NCBI RefSeq assembly: GCF_013778505.1
Contig: NZ_JAAOWU010000013.1
Coordinates: 124,001-188,000, forward strand
Length of the DNA: 64,000 nt
Direction: 5' to 3'
DNA from: Pseudomonas sivasensis
GTDB lineage: Bacteria > Pseudomonadota > Gammaproteobacteria > Pseudomonadales > Pseudomonadaceae
The notes beneath the pieces are model-generated. The model saw nothing but the letters and a program-made list of their open reading frames with translations. It ran no database searches and was not told where the DNA came from. Shown here in pieces: positions 42,684 through 51,312 of this stretch. A program made the translations under genes and the position numbers. Numbering within the stretch: the first letter of the stretch is position 1; each line of letters opens with the position of its first letter.

Positions 42684-43531
42684 TCCGTTATCCAATCCTG
42701 GAGAAAGATCTCATTGCACAAATCAAAGAGCGAAATAAAACCTGGCTTGGCCGTGCCAAGGCACGTACTGGAACTTACGTGGCTGCCGGTAAATACACCG
42801 GCGGTACTGAGTTCTGGGGCCAGATAAAAACCGTCTATATAGCGCTGCAATATGAAAAATGCGCATATTGCGAAACCAAACTTCAGGGTTCGGTGCTGGC
42901 GAGCAAAGTCCACGAAGTGGAGCACTATCGCCCCAAGTCCAGTATCCAGGCCTGGACCATACACCTTAACTGGGCCACCGGCGCAGCGAGCGCAACGGGG
43001 TACTACAAGCTCGCTTATCATCACTTTAACTATGCGATTGCCTGCACCCGTTGCAACTCAACCCTGAAATCAAACTTTTTCCCCATCCGCGGCCATCGCG
43101 ATGTGCAAGGTTCCGACCCCGCACAAATGGGCAACGAGTTAGCGCTGTTGCTCTATCCGATCTCAACGGTTGACGTGGACGACCCGCAAACGATCATTAC
43201 TTTTGATGGCGTATTAGCGGTTCCGGCGCAGCAAAACGGGCACGCCTATGAACGGGCGGTCACCAATATCGAATTTTTCCAGCTGAACCATGAAGACCTC
43301 ACCTCACGTCGAGCGCTTGCACTGATAGAGCTCTGGGTTGCGCTGGAAGCCTTGGCGGCGGACAAAACCGACGTCGCGACGCGAAAGGTCGCACAGCAAC
43401 TGGTGACCTTCAAATGCAGCGCCCAGAGTGAGTTCACCGCTTGTAACCTCGCTTTCCGACAGCTCTACCAATCCGATCACAACGCCGCCAAACAGATGGC
43501 TCTCTTACTGGCGCAAGCCCTCCCGGAATAA
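42680..43531 (+). CDS. HNH nuclease of a Septu-type (PtuB-like) defence pair
   Basis: 283 residues. An HNH fold with structural zinc: 'CAYC' (61-64), 'HEVEHYRPK' (78-86; His82 and neighbouring Glu81 in the active site), and 'CTRCNSTLKSNFFP' (122-135) with the second Cys pair and Asn126. PtuB-type proteins cut nucleic acid when their ATPase partner senses phage infection. Start overlaps the ATPase stop (ATGA). The stop lies 11 bp from the convergent ung stop. All nuclease residues look intact. Confidence 0.85.
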   Translation: MIRYPILEKDLIAQIKERNKTWLGRAKARTGTYVAAGKYTGGTEFWGQIKTVYIALQYEKCAYCETKLQGSVLASKVHEVEHYRPKSSIQAWTIHLNWATGAASATGYYKLAYHHFNYAIACTRCNSTLKSNFFPIRGHRDVQGSDPAQMGNELALLLYPISTVDVDDPQTIITFDGVLAVPAQQNGHAYERAVTNIEFFQLNHEDLTSRRALALIELWVALEALAADKTDVATRKVAQQLVTFKCSAQSEFTACNLAFRQLYQSDHNAAKQMALLLAQALPE

Positions 43532-43542
43532 CCCAAGCCCCC

Positions 43543-44235
43543 TCACAGCAGCGGCAGCCGCCACTCAATCGGCGTCTCGCCATTCTGCTCAAGAAACTTG
43601 TTGGTACGGCTGAAATGCCCGCACCCCAGAAACCCTCGATACGCAGACAGCGGCGACGGATGCACTGACGTCAGTACCAAATGCTTGGTGGCGTCGACCA
43701 GTTTCTGCTTGCCTTGTGCATGGGCGCCCCACAACAGGAACACCAAATGAGGCTGGTGCTCGCTGACCACTTCGATAATCCGATCGGTAAAGAACTGCCA
43801 ACCCTTGCCCGCGTGAGCGTTGGCGTTGGCGCGCTCCACGGTCATGGTGGTGTTGAGCAACAACACGCCTTGGTCGGCCCAGCTTTGCAGGCAGCCATGG
43901 TTGGGGATGTCGATGTTCAGGTCGCGCTTGAGCTCTTTATAGATGTTGGCCAATGACGGCGGCGTCGGCACGCCCGGTTGCACCGAGAAACACAAACCGT
44001 GGGCCTGGCCGGGGCCGTGGTACGGGTCCTGGCCGAGGATCACGACCTTGACCTTGTCCAGAGGCGTGGAGTTGAGCGCATTGAAAATCAGCGGGCCGGG
44101 CGGGTAGATCTCTTTGCCGGCTACGTGCTCCAGGCGCAGGAACTCGCGCAACTGAGCCATGTAGGGCTTATCGAACTCATCACGCAGGGCGTGTTTCCAG
44201 CTGGGTTCGAGTTTGATACGGTCGCCTTCGGTCAT
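43543..44235 (-). CDS. ung: Uracil-DNA glycosylase
   Basis: 230 residues, family-1 UNG. Catalytic Asp70 in 'GQDPYHGPGQAHGLCFS', the uracil-stacking 'NIYKELKRDL', and the minor-groove loop 'VHPSPLSAYRGFLG' with the catalytic His. It removes uracil from DNA at the start of base-excision repair. Convergent with the HNH gene. Confidence 0.96.
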   Translation of the reverse strand: MTEGDRIKLEPSWKHALRDEFDKPYMAQLREFLRLEHVAGKEIYPPGPLIFNALNSTPLDKVKVVILGQDPYHGPGQAHGLCFSVQPGVPTPPSLANIYKELKRDLNIDIPNHGCLQSWADQGVLLLNTTMTVERANANAHAGKGWQFFTDRIIEVVSEHQPHLVFLLWGAHAQGKQKLVDATKHLVLTSVHPSPLSAYRGFLGCGHFSRTNKFLEQNGETPIEWRLPLL

Positions 44236-44371
44236 AGTTGAATTGTCTTGTAAAAAAGAATGAGGCGAACCCTAGGAAAGCCGGCCTTGCTTGTCAATTG
44301 ATCTGACACACCATCGGCACTTTCCCACGAAGCGATCATACTGATCCTTCACCCTCCCGAATGAGGTCACA

Positions 44372-45484
44372 ATGAACCTGAACTTCGAAGAGCTCACCGG
44401 CAGCGACGGCGCCCGCGTCGGCATCGCCAGCCTTGATGCTGAAGCATCCCTCAACGCCCTGTCCCTGCCGATGATCCTGGCCTTGAGCGATCGCCTGGAT
44501 GCGTGGGCCAAAGACCCGAACATCGTCTGCGTGCTGCTGCGCGGTAACGGGCCCAAGGCCTTTTGCGCCGGTGGCGAGGTACGCAGCCTGGCAATGGCCT
44601 GCCTCGAACAACCCGGCGAAGTGCCCGCCCTGGGTGCACAGTTTTTTGCCGCGGAATACCGCCTCGACTACCGCCTGCATACGTACCCTAAACCGCTGAT
44701 CTGCTGGGGCCACGGGTATGTGCTGGGGGGTGGCATGGGCCTGCTGCAAAGCGCGGCCATACGCATCGTCACGCCGAGCAGTCGGCTGGCGATGCCCGAA
44801 ATCAGCATCGGCCTGTACCCGGATGTGGGCGCCAGTTGGTTTCTGTCGCGCCTGCCGGGCAAGCTCGGTCTATTCCTGGGCCTCACCGGCGCGTACATCA
44901 ACGGCCGTGACGCCTTGGACCTGGGTCTGGCCGACCGTTTCCTGCGCGACGATCAACAGGACGAACTGCTTGATGGCCTGCTGCAACTCAATTGGCAGGA
45001 ACAGACCGCGATGCAACTCAACAGCCTGCTCAAGGCCCTGGCCCAAGAGGCTGTCAGCCAGCAGCCCGAAGCCCAATGGCTGCCGCGCCGAGCGCAAATC
45101 GACGAATGGCTGGACGTGGGCGATGTGCGCTGTGCCTGGCGAGCGTTGAGCCCACTGCGCGACCACGCCGACCCGCTGTTCAGCCGCGCCGGCAAGACTC
45201 TAAGCGAAGGCTGCCCGCTGACTGCACACCTTGTGTGGGAACAGATCCAGCGCGCACGGCATTTATCCCTGGCCCAAGTGTTCCAGATGGAATACACCCT
45301 GAGCCTCAACTGCTGCCGTCACCCTGAATTCAGCGAAGGGGTACGCGCGCGGTTGATCGATAAAGACCAGAAACCCCATTGGCATTGGCCAGATATCAAT
45401 ACAGTCCCGGACGCCGTGGTACAGGCGCACTTTCATAAGGCGTGGGAGGGTCGCCATCCGCTGGCGGACTTGTCCGATTACTGA
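44372..45484 (+). CDS. Enoyl-CoA hydratase/isomerase family protein, 3-hydroxyisobutyryl-CoA hydrolase type
   Basis: 370 residues, longer than plain hydratases and fitting the HIBYL-CoA hydrolase group. Crotonase marks: 'LRGNGPKAFCAGGEVRSLA', 'GHGYVLGGGMGLLQSA' (oxyanion hole Gly-Gly), 'MPEISIGLYPDVGASWFLSR' (catalytic Glu and Asp). The C-terminal extension after about 270 contains 'LSLAQVFQMEYTLS', also typical. It would hydrolyse a branched acyl-CoA in valine breakdown; the other valine genes are not here. Confidence 0.82.
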   Translation: MNLNFEELTGSDGARVGIASLDAEASLNALSLPMILALSDRLDAWAKDPNIVCVLLRGNGPKAFCAGGEVRSLAMACLEQPGEVPALGAQFFAAEYRLDYRLHTYPKPLICWGHGYVLGGGMGLLQSAAIRIVTPSSRLAMPEISIGLYPDVGASWFLSRLPGKLGLFLGLTGAYINGRDALDLGLADRFLRDDQQDELLDGLLQLNWQEQTAMQLNSLLKALAQEAVSQQPEAQWLPRRAQIDEWLDVGDVRCAWRALSPLRDHADPLFSRAGKTLSEGCPLTAHLVWEQIQRARHLSLAQVFQMEYTLSLNCCRHPEFSEGVRARLIDKDQKPHWHWPDINTVPDAVVQAHFHKAWEGRHPLADLSDY

Positions 45485-45501
45485 TTGTTTTCTCCCACAA
45501 A

Positions 45502-45524
45502 AAACGGCGCTTCCTGCGCCGTTT
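45502..45524. terminator. Bidirectional terminator
   Basis: AAACGGCGC / GCGCCGTTT with a 5-base loop, between the convergent hydrolase and lipoprotein genes. Confidence 0.75.
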
Positions 45525-45538
45525 GCATTCAACTCAGA

Positions 45539-45913
45539 TCAACGGTGACCGCCGCGGCCACCGCCATGACCTCCATCGCGTCCATCGCGTCCGTGTCTGC
45601 CATTACCCCCATGTTCGCCCCAGCCCTGGTTCGGATAAGGCCGGTAACCGGCCCTCGGCCCAGCCGGGTAATAGCGTGGTGCCGGCTGGTAATAACGCGG
45701 CGCCGAGTAGTAACGCGGTGCTGGTGCGTAATAGCGCGGCGACGGGTAGTAATCACGGCGATATTGATACGCCGAGCCACCCCCGTAGTAATACGCCGGC
45801 GCCGGTGAGGTATAGACCTCGGATCGATAGTAGCTCTGGCCTCCATCGTAGTAGGGCACACAAGCGGAAAGGGTCAGACCGAGTAAAGCGCTGAGCAGCA
45901 GTCGTCGATACAT
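45539..45913 (-). CDS. Tyr/Pro-rich small lipoprotein
   Basis: 124 residues. Lipoprotein signal 'MYRRLLLSALLGLTLSACVP' with Cys18. The mature part is of low complexity: residues 45-90 hold repeats of the type RYYxPAPRYY ('SPRYYAPAPRYYSAPRYYQP'), then a Gly/His/Arg tail ('GRHGRDGRDGGHGGGRGG'). Such proteins are probably surface or periplasmic and disordered; the His-rich tail could bind metal. No enzymatic domain. Stands alone. Confidence 0.7.
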   Translation of the reverse strand: MYRRLLLSALLGLTLSACVPYYDGGQSYYRSEVYTSPAPAYYYGGGSAYQYRRDYYPSPRYYAPAPRYYSAPRYYQPAPRYYPAGPRAGYRPYPNQGWGEHGGNGRHGRDGRDGGHGGGRGGHR

Positions 45914-46220
45914 GGCGGCCTCCTGGACCGCGAAAGAGCACCTCCAGCGACGCGGGAGGGCGGCATTCAGCTTTCACTGAATGACGAAATATCTGACATC
46001 AAAAACCGAATCTGGTGCGTTTTGGTAACAGATTGATACATCTGCATCCGCCAGATTTGTCATCCGCCCAAAATTGCCCATTGGTCGGAGTTTTTAACTG
46101 GATGGAACATTTTTGGATGTATTGAAACTTTAAATAATTGGATAGTGTCACTATGACATCGCACAATGCCAAGGAGGCTCTAGCGCGAGCACTCTACCCA
46201 TATGACCTCGGATTTAAGCC
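45914..46220. other. 307-bp control region before the chemoreceptor gene
   Basis: No gene. AT-rich in the second half, including TTGAAACTTTAAATAATTGGATAGTG near 46123-46148, where promoter elements would be expected, but no sigma-type consensus is convincing. Confidence 0.4.
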
Positions 46221-47843
46221 ATGAAGATTTCAACCAAACTGTTGCTCTCCTTTCTACTGTGCGCAGTCGTCACCCTGGGCGTGGGTTTACTGGGTATCAA
46301 GGGTGTGGTTCGCCTCGCCAACGCACTCGAACTGACGTTTTCGAACAATCTGGTTTCCGTGAGCAACACCGCGGCCACCCTCAACGGCCTGGTCGCCCAC
46401 AACCGGGGCTTATACCGGTTGATGGATGCCAGCCAGGGCGACGTGTCCCAGCAAGACCGCGACCGCGTGCGCCAGGACATCGCCAAAGAACTCACGAACA
46501 GCCAGGCTGCCTACAAGATCTACCGCGCCACCCCGTTGGAAGACGACGAACGGGCAGCAGGCGACAAGCTCGACCAGCTGTGGCCCGCTTACATCAGCAG
46601 CTCCGAACGCATCATGTCGATGCTCGAAAGCAATCAGCTCGACCAGGCCCGCGCACAGCTCAACAGCACCAACAATGAAATGTTCCGCCAGGCACGCGAC
46701 TTGATCCGCGTGATGATCGAGTCCAACAACCGCCAGATCAAAGAAGGCTCTATCGCCGCTGATGAGCTGCGCGACAGCGCGTTGACCTGGATGATCAGCG
46801 GCATCGTGCTTGCCTTCATTATCGCCATCACCATTGGTGTGTTGATCACCCGCCTGATCACCCGCCCCATCGCCCAGGCCGTGGAGAGCGCACAACGCAT
46901 TGCCAAAGGTGACCTGACCCAAGCCATCGTCACCGAGCGTACCGATGAAGCCGGGCAACTGCTGATGGCGCTGTCCGATATGCAGGGTGGTTTGAAAAGC
47001 ACACTGATGGAAATCGCCAACGCTTCTGACCAGTTAGCGTCGGCCGCCGAAGAACTGAGTGCGGTCACCGATGAAAGCAGCCGTGGCCTCACCCGCCAGA
47101 ATGACGAAATCCAACAAGCCGCCACCGCCGTCAACCAGATGACCGCCGCGGTGGACGAAGTGGCAAGCAACGCCGTGTCCACTTCAGAAGCCTCGCGCCA
47201 AGCCACCACCGAAGCCGAAGAGGGCCGTGAGCAAGTGGCCCAGGCCGTGTCCGGCATGGGTTCGATGGTGGTCGAGATCAACGACTCCACCCAATCGGTC
47301 GCCGATCTTGCCGGCCAGGTCCGTGAAATCGGCAAGGTGATCGATGTGATCCGCGGCATCGCCGACCAGACCAACCTACTGGCCCTCAACGCGGCCATCG
47401 AAGCAGCTCGTGCGGGCGAACAAGGTCGCGGTTTCGCGGTGGTTGCCGATGAAGTCCGCGCCTTGGCTCATCGAACCCAAATCTCCACGGTCGACATCGA
47501 AAAAATGATCGGCGAAGTGCAGGTCGGCGCCGATGACGCCGTGGCCGCGATGAACAAGAGCCTGACCTGGGCCAACAACACACAGACCCTGGCTCAGAAC
47601 GCCGGTGAGGCATTGGAGCGCATCACCGCCAGCGTGGCGAAGATCAATGAGCGCAACCTGGTGATCGCCTCCGCCTCCGAGGAACAGGCGCAAGTGGCCC
47701 GTGAAGTGGACCGCAACCTGCTCAACATCCAGGACCTGTCGACCCAGACCGCCGCCGGCGCCCACCAGACCAACGCCTCCAGCCAGGACCTGTCACGCCT
47801 GGCCACCTCGTTCAATGTGCTGGTCAGCAAGTTCCAGCTCTAA
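46221..47843 (+). CDS. Methyl-accepting chemotaxis protein
   Basis: 540 residues. First membrane segment about 7-29, four-helix-bundle periplasmic sensor (30-190, with 'NRGLYRLMDASQGDVSQQDR'), second segment 192-213, HAMP ('RLITRPIAQAVESAQRIAKG'), then the long coiled-coil signalling domain with the hairpin tip 'ADQTNLLALNAAIEAARAGE' that binds CheA/CheW. No C-terminal CheR-docking pentapeptide is seen. Ligand unknown. Confidence 0.93.
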   Translation: MKISTKLLLSFLLCAVVTLGVGLLGIKGVVRLANALELTFSNNLVSVSNTAATLNGLVAHNRGLYRLMDASQGDVSQQDRDRVRQDIAKELTNSQAAYKIYRATPLEDDERAAGDKLDQLWPAYISSSERIMSMLESNQLDQARAQLNSTNNEMFRQARDLIRVMIESNNRQIKEGSIAADELRDSALTWMISGIVLAFIIAITIGVLITRLITRPIAQAVESAQRIAKGDLTQAIVTERTDEAGQLLMALSDMQGGLKSTLMEIANASDQLASAAEELSAVTDESSRGLTRQNDEIQQAATAVNQMTAAVDEVASNAVSTSEASRQATTEAEEGREQVAQAVSGMGSMVVEINDSTQSVADLAGQVREIGKVIDVIRGIADQTNLLALNAAIEAARAGEQGRGFAVVADEVRALAHRTQISTVDIEKMIGEVQVGADDAVAAMNKSLTWANNTQTLAQNAGEALERITASVAKINERNLVIASASEEQAQVAREVDRNLLNIQDLSTQTAAGAHQTNASSQDLSRLATSFNVLVSKFQL

Positions 47844-47910
47844 GTAGCCTGCCGTGGGTTGGCGCTGTATCGTGCAAGGCCAAGCGAACCTTGCCCGATC
47901 AGCCCACTCC

Positions 47911-48123
47911 ATGACCACGCCAACCCTATGCCCCGCCTGCGGCGCCCGCAACGATTGCACCCTGGCCGACCCACGCACGGCCGACCAGGCCTGCTGGTGC
48001 TACAGCGTCACCATCGACCCCGCCGTACTTGAAGCGCTGCCGGATGAACTGCGCAACAAAGCCTGCCTCTGCCCGCGCTGCGCCCAAGTCGATGAACAGT
48101 TGCGTCGCCGCGATGCGAGTTGA
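47911..48123 (+). CDS. Cysteine-rich CWC family protein
   Basis: 70 residues from ATG 47911; the longer frame is not supported. Cys pairs in 'LCPACGARNDC', 'ACWCYS' and 'ACLCPRC' give a compact zinc- or metal-binding fold; the CWC triplet that names the family is present. Its end overlaps the next gene by 11 bp. Function unknown; in many gamma-proteobacteria it lies beside a pseudouridine synthase, as here. Confidence 0.75.
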   Translation: MTTPTLCPACGARNDCTLADPRTADQACWCYSVTIDPAVLEALPDELRNKACLCPRCAQVDEQLRRRDAS

Positions 48124-48805
48124 CCGTTTCCTCAGCAACCTAGCGCAGTTCAATCGCAAGCAGGTGCGTCTGCTATTGGTAGAACGGCGCGTGAGCGTCG
48201 ATGGGGTGATCGTCAGCGACCCTCACCATGACGTACGGGAATTCAGCCGCGTGTGCGTTGACGACAACGTGCTACAGGCGGGCAAACCGGCGCGTTATTT
48301 CATGCTGCACAAGCCCCAGGGGTGTGTGAGTGCGACCTCAGACCCGCAACACCCCACGGTGCTGGGCCTGCTGCATGAGCCGGACAAAGCGGATTTACAT
48401 ATCGCAGGCCGTTTGGATTTCAACACCACCGGCCTGATGTTGATCACCAATGACGGCCAGTGGTCGCGCCGCTTGACGCAACCGACGACCAAGTTGCCCA
48501 AGGTCTATCTCGTTGCCACTGAACAGGCCATCGGCGCCGAGTACGCGACCACGTTCGCGGCGGGCCTGTATTTTGCGTTTGAGGACCTCACCACCCAGCC
48601 AGCCGAATTGGAGCTGCTGGGGCCGACGACCGCGCGGCTGAGCATCATCGAGGGCCGCTATCACCAGGTGAAGCGCATGTTCGGGCACTTCAATAACAAG
48701 GTGATCAGCTTGCATCGCGAACGTATGGGACCGCTTGAGTTGGATGCTGCACTGGCGCCGGGCGAATATCGGCCGTTGACGCTTCAGGAAATCCTCCAGG
48801 TCTGA
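48113..48805 (+). CDS. 16S rRNA pseudouridine synthase, RsuA family
   Basis: 230 residues from ATG 48113. N-terminal S4-like RNA-binding domain ('VDRFLSNLAQFNRKQVRLLL', 1-60), then the catalytic domain with 'AGRLDFNTTGLMLITNDG' carrying the essential Asp102, and 'EGRYHQVKRMFGHFNNKV' near the end. It most likely makes pseudouridine in 16S rRNA (position 516 in E. coli). Starts inside the CWC gene, so the two are coupled. Confidence 0.9.
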   Translation: MRVDRFLSNLAQFNRKQVRLLLVERRVSVDGVIVSDPHHDVREFSRVCVDDNVLQAGKPARYFMLHKPQGCVSATSDPQHPTVLGLLHEPDKADLHIAGRLDFNTTGLMLITNDGQWSRRLTQPTTKLPKVYLVATEQAIGAEYATTFAAGLYFAFEDLTTQPAELELLGPTTARLSIIEGRYHQVKRMFGHFNNKVISLHRERMGPLELDAALAPGEYRPLTLQEILQV

Positions 48806-48878
48806 TGACCGTTCAGCCGGTGATGGCAAAAACCCATTTATAGGCCTTGCGACATCCCGAGTCTGTGCTTGAATCAAG

Positions 48879-48905
48879 CTCACCAGTTTAAATATGACTG
48901 GCGAG
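48879..48905. promoter_or_regulatory. Imperfect palindrome in the phaG leader
   Basis: CTCACCAGT TTAAATATG ACTGGCGAG: 9-bp arms with one mismatch, about 210 bp before phaG. It could be an operator, or the hairpin ending the rsuA-type gene (no T tract follows, so less likely). The gap 48806-49111 has nothing else. Confidence 0.35.
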
Positions 48906-49111
48906 TCGCCTATAACCTCCAAGAAACACCTTGCCCACGCCCGCGCTTTATTCCACGGGCCTTCCAGGCAAACAGCCCGCCATAACAACACCCGTCGGCC
49001 AGCCGTCACCGGACCGACATGGGCCTTCATTTTTCAGGCGTATGCCTACCTGTCACAAAGCTCGTGCAGAGTTATCTGCGCGCCCTACCCGCTTGCCAGG
49101 AGTCTTACGAC

Positions 49112-49996
49112 ATGAGGCCAGAAATCGCTGTGTTGGATATACAGGGTCAGTATCGGGTTTACACGGAGTTCTATCGCGCGGACGAGGCTGAAAAGACCAT
49201 CATTCTGGTCAACGGCTCAATGGCCACCACGGCATCCTTCGCCCAAACCGTGAAAAGCCTGCACCCGCAGTTCAACGTGGTTTTGTACGACCAGCCCTAC
49301 GCCGGCCGTTCAAAAATCCATAACCGTCATGAGCAGATGCTGACGAAAGAAGTCGAAGGCCAGATCCTCCTGGAACTCATCGACCACTTTGCCGCCGAGC
49401 ATGTGCTGTCGTTTTCCTGGGGCGGCGCCGCCACCCTCGTCGCCCTCGCCCAGCGCCCTCGCCGCGTGGAAAAGGCCGTGATCAGCTCGTTCTCCCCGGT
49501 GATCAACGCACCCATGCGCGACTATCTGGAGCGGGGTGTCGACTACCTCGGCAACCTTGACCGCGACCGCGTCGGCCACCTTGTTAACAGCACCATCGGC
49601 AAACACCTGCCATCGCTGTTCAAGCGTTTCAACTACAAACACGTCAGCAGCCTGGCCGAACACGAATACGGGCAGATGCACTTTCACATCAGCCAAGTGC
49701 TCACCAGCGACCGACTGTGCTACCTCAAGGCCGCCAAGGCGATCGATATTCCGGTGCTGTTCCTGAACGGCGAATGGGATGAATACACCAGCGCTCAGGA
49801 CGCCAGGCAGTTTGGCAACTACGTGGCCAACAGCAGCTTCAGCACTATCCAGGCGACGGGGCATTTTCTGGACATGGAGCATAAGGCAGCGTGCAAGGAT
49901 AGCCGGGAGGCGGTGGTGGGCTTTTTGAAACCGGAGCGGCAGGTCAGCCGATTGCGTTATCACCAAGGTCAGGCACAGCATGCATTTGCGATTTGA
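49112..49996 (+). CDS. phaG: 3-hydroxyacyl-ACP:CoA transacylase / (R)-3-hydroxyacyl-ACP thioesterase PhaG
   Basis: 294 residues from ATG 49112 (AGGAG 9 bases before), which gives the PhaG start 'MRPEIAVLDIQGQYRVYTEF' that I recall from P. putida. Alpha/beta hydrolase fold, nucleophile Ser102 in 'SFSWGGA', and the PhaG/RhlA-type 'NGSMATTASFAQT' block. It diverts 3-hydroxyacyl groups from fatty-acid synthesis to polyhydroxyalkanoate. The C-terminal 'HAFAI' also matches PhaG and not RhlA. No rhlB neighbour. Confidence 0.92.
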   Translation: MRPEIAVLDIQGQYRVYTEFYRADEAEKTIILVNGSMATTASFAQTVKSLHPQFNVVLYDQPYAGRSKIHNRHEQMLTKEVEGQILLELIDHFAAEHVLSFSWGGAATLVALAQRPRRVEKAVISSFSPVINAPMRDYLERGVDYLGNLDRDRVGHLVNSTIGKHLPSLFKRFNYKHVSSLAEHEYGQMHFHISQVLTSDRLCYLKAAKAIDIPVLFLNGEWDEYTSAQDARQFGNYVANSSFSTIQATGHFLDMEHKAACKDSREAVVGFLKPERQVSRLRYHQGQAQHAFAI

Positions 49997-50118
49997 AATG
50001 ATGATTCATGGCCTGGCTCGTTGTGGCGAAGGATCAGCCGCCTTCGCCGCAACCTGCACATTTTCAAAGAAAAACTTCAAATCCATGTGAACATCTGGTA
50101 CAAAGTCAGCCGCTCTGA

Positions 50119-50192
50119 GCGGGTATAGTTTAATGGTAGAACAGTAGCTTCCCAAGCTTCCGACGAGGGTTCGATTCCCTCTACCCGCTCCA
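50119..50192 (+). tRNA. tRNA-Gly (anticodon CCC)
   Basis: 74 nt with encoded CCA. Acceptor GCGGGTA pairs with TACCCGC, the anticodon loop CTTCCCAAG gives CCC (reads GGG), and GTTCGATTC forms the T loop. Confidence 0.95.
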
Positions 50193-50241
50193 CTCAGACA
50201 TAGCACCCACGCCACTATCGTTTTGGCGGGGGATGCCCAAG

Positions 50242-50270
50242 AAACCGGCCCTTTGAGGCCGGTTTTTTTT
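50242..50270 (+). terminator. Terminator of tRNA-Gly
   Basis: AAACCGGCC / GGCCGGTTT hairpin with a 6-base loop and a run of eight Ts, 50 bp after the tRNA. Confidence 0.85.
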
Positions 50271-50376
50271 ATGCCCAGGATTTTCTCGTCCGCAAACCTG
50301 TACAAATACAAAATTCTGTACAACTATCAACGCTGGAGCGCTGGCACCACGCCTCGCACGATCAAGGAGCCGCGCA

Positions 50377-50901
50377 ATGACGCGTCTGCTGGTTTCACTG
50401 TTGCTGGCGTTGAGCTTGGCGAGTTGCAGCCATGTGGAGGTCGATCACTACGCCGACCAGAAACCACAGCTGGACCTTGAGCGCTTCTTCAGCAAACCCG
50501 TCAAGGCCTGGGGCATCTTTGAGAAACGCTCGGGCGAAGTCGCCAAGCGTTTTGAAGTGGATATCGCCAGCCATCGCGAGGGCGACAAATTAATTCTCGA
50601 CGAAAAATTCCTGTACAGCGACGGCACTCGCCAGCGCCGTGTGTGGACCCTTACGCCCGATGGCCCGGGACGCTGGCGCGGACGGGCCGGTGATGTGGTC
50701 GGCGAGGCCATCGGCGAGGTCGCCGGGAACGCGTTGCGTTGGCGCTACCGGCTCAACCTCCCGGTGGAGGGCTCGGTATACGAGGTGAGCTTTGACGATT
50801 GGATGTACCTGATGGACGAGGACACGATGATCAACCGGTCGAGCATGACCAAGTTCGGCGTGGAATGGGGCCAGGTCACGTTGTTCTTTCGTCGCCAATA
50901 A
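50377..50901 (+). CDS. DUF3833 family lipoprotein
   Basis: 174 residues; lipoprotein signal 'LLVSLLLALSLASCSH' with Cys17. The rest is a lipocalin-like beta barrel with 'WGIFEKRSGEVAKRFEVDI' and 'YEVSFDDWMYLMDEDTMINR', the DUF3833 pattern. In several bacteria this family sits near fatty-acid and lipid genes; here it is followed by a small DUF6482-like gene at 21 bp. Role unknown. Confidence 0.82.
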   Translation: MTRLLVSLLLALSLASCSHVEVDHYADQKPQLDLERFFSKPVKAWGIFEKRSGEVAKRFEVDIASHREGDKLILDEKFLYSDGTRQRRVWTLTPDGPGRWRGRAGDVVGEAIGEVAGNALRWRYRLNLPVEGSVYEVSFDDWMYLMDEDTMINRSSMTKFGVEWGQVTLFFRRQ

Positions 50902-50922
50902 CCCCCAAAGGTAGGGTGAACC

Positions 50923-51228
50923 ATGAATGTACAAAAGCTGACCCAACTGGCCGAGAAAGGTGAAATACGTAGTTTGGAGTTGCTGTCCCTGGAGGGCGGT
51001 TTCTATATCGCTCGTGTGAAACTGGATCAGGTCGACATCACATTACTGGACGATAACGGCAAGACACTGCGGCTGCGGTCCAGCACGCATTTGCGCGACC
51101 TGTTGCAGGGTGTTCCGCCATTTCCCTGTGTGCTGGTGCAACAGTGCGCCCATGACGAAATGTGTGGCATCCGTGAGGGCGCTATCGGGGCGTTGCGCAT
51201 TCCATTTTCGCTGGGTGCAACCCTTTAA
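50923..51228 (+). CDS. Small DUF6482-like protein
   Basis: 101 residues. Pattern 'SLELLSLEGGFYIARVKL' then 'LRLRSSTHLRDLL' and 'VLVQQCAHDEMCG' is that of a small Pseudomonas family of unknown function. Predicted soluble. Two Cys near the end (in 'QQCAHDEMCG') may bind metal or form a disulfide. Co-oriented with the DUF3833 gene. Confidence 0.65.
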   Translation: MNVQKLTQLAEKGEIRSLELLSLEGGFYIARVKLDQVDITLLDDNGKTLRLRSSTHLRDLLQGVPPFPCVLVQQCAHDEMCGIREGAIGALRIPFSLGATL

Positions 51229-51312
51229 GATCGTTGCGTGTTTGGCTCTCGTCCCGCTTGGCGTGAGCGCTGCACTCAGTAATCAACGCCCCTCTACGGC
51301 TGCCTGGCAACT

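Noticed and set aside
49112..49996. RhlA (rhamnolipid) instead of PhaG
   Set aside because: The N-terminus and the 'HAFAI' C-terminus match PhaG, and no rhlB or rhlR/I genes are nearby.
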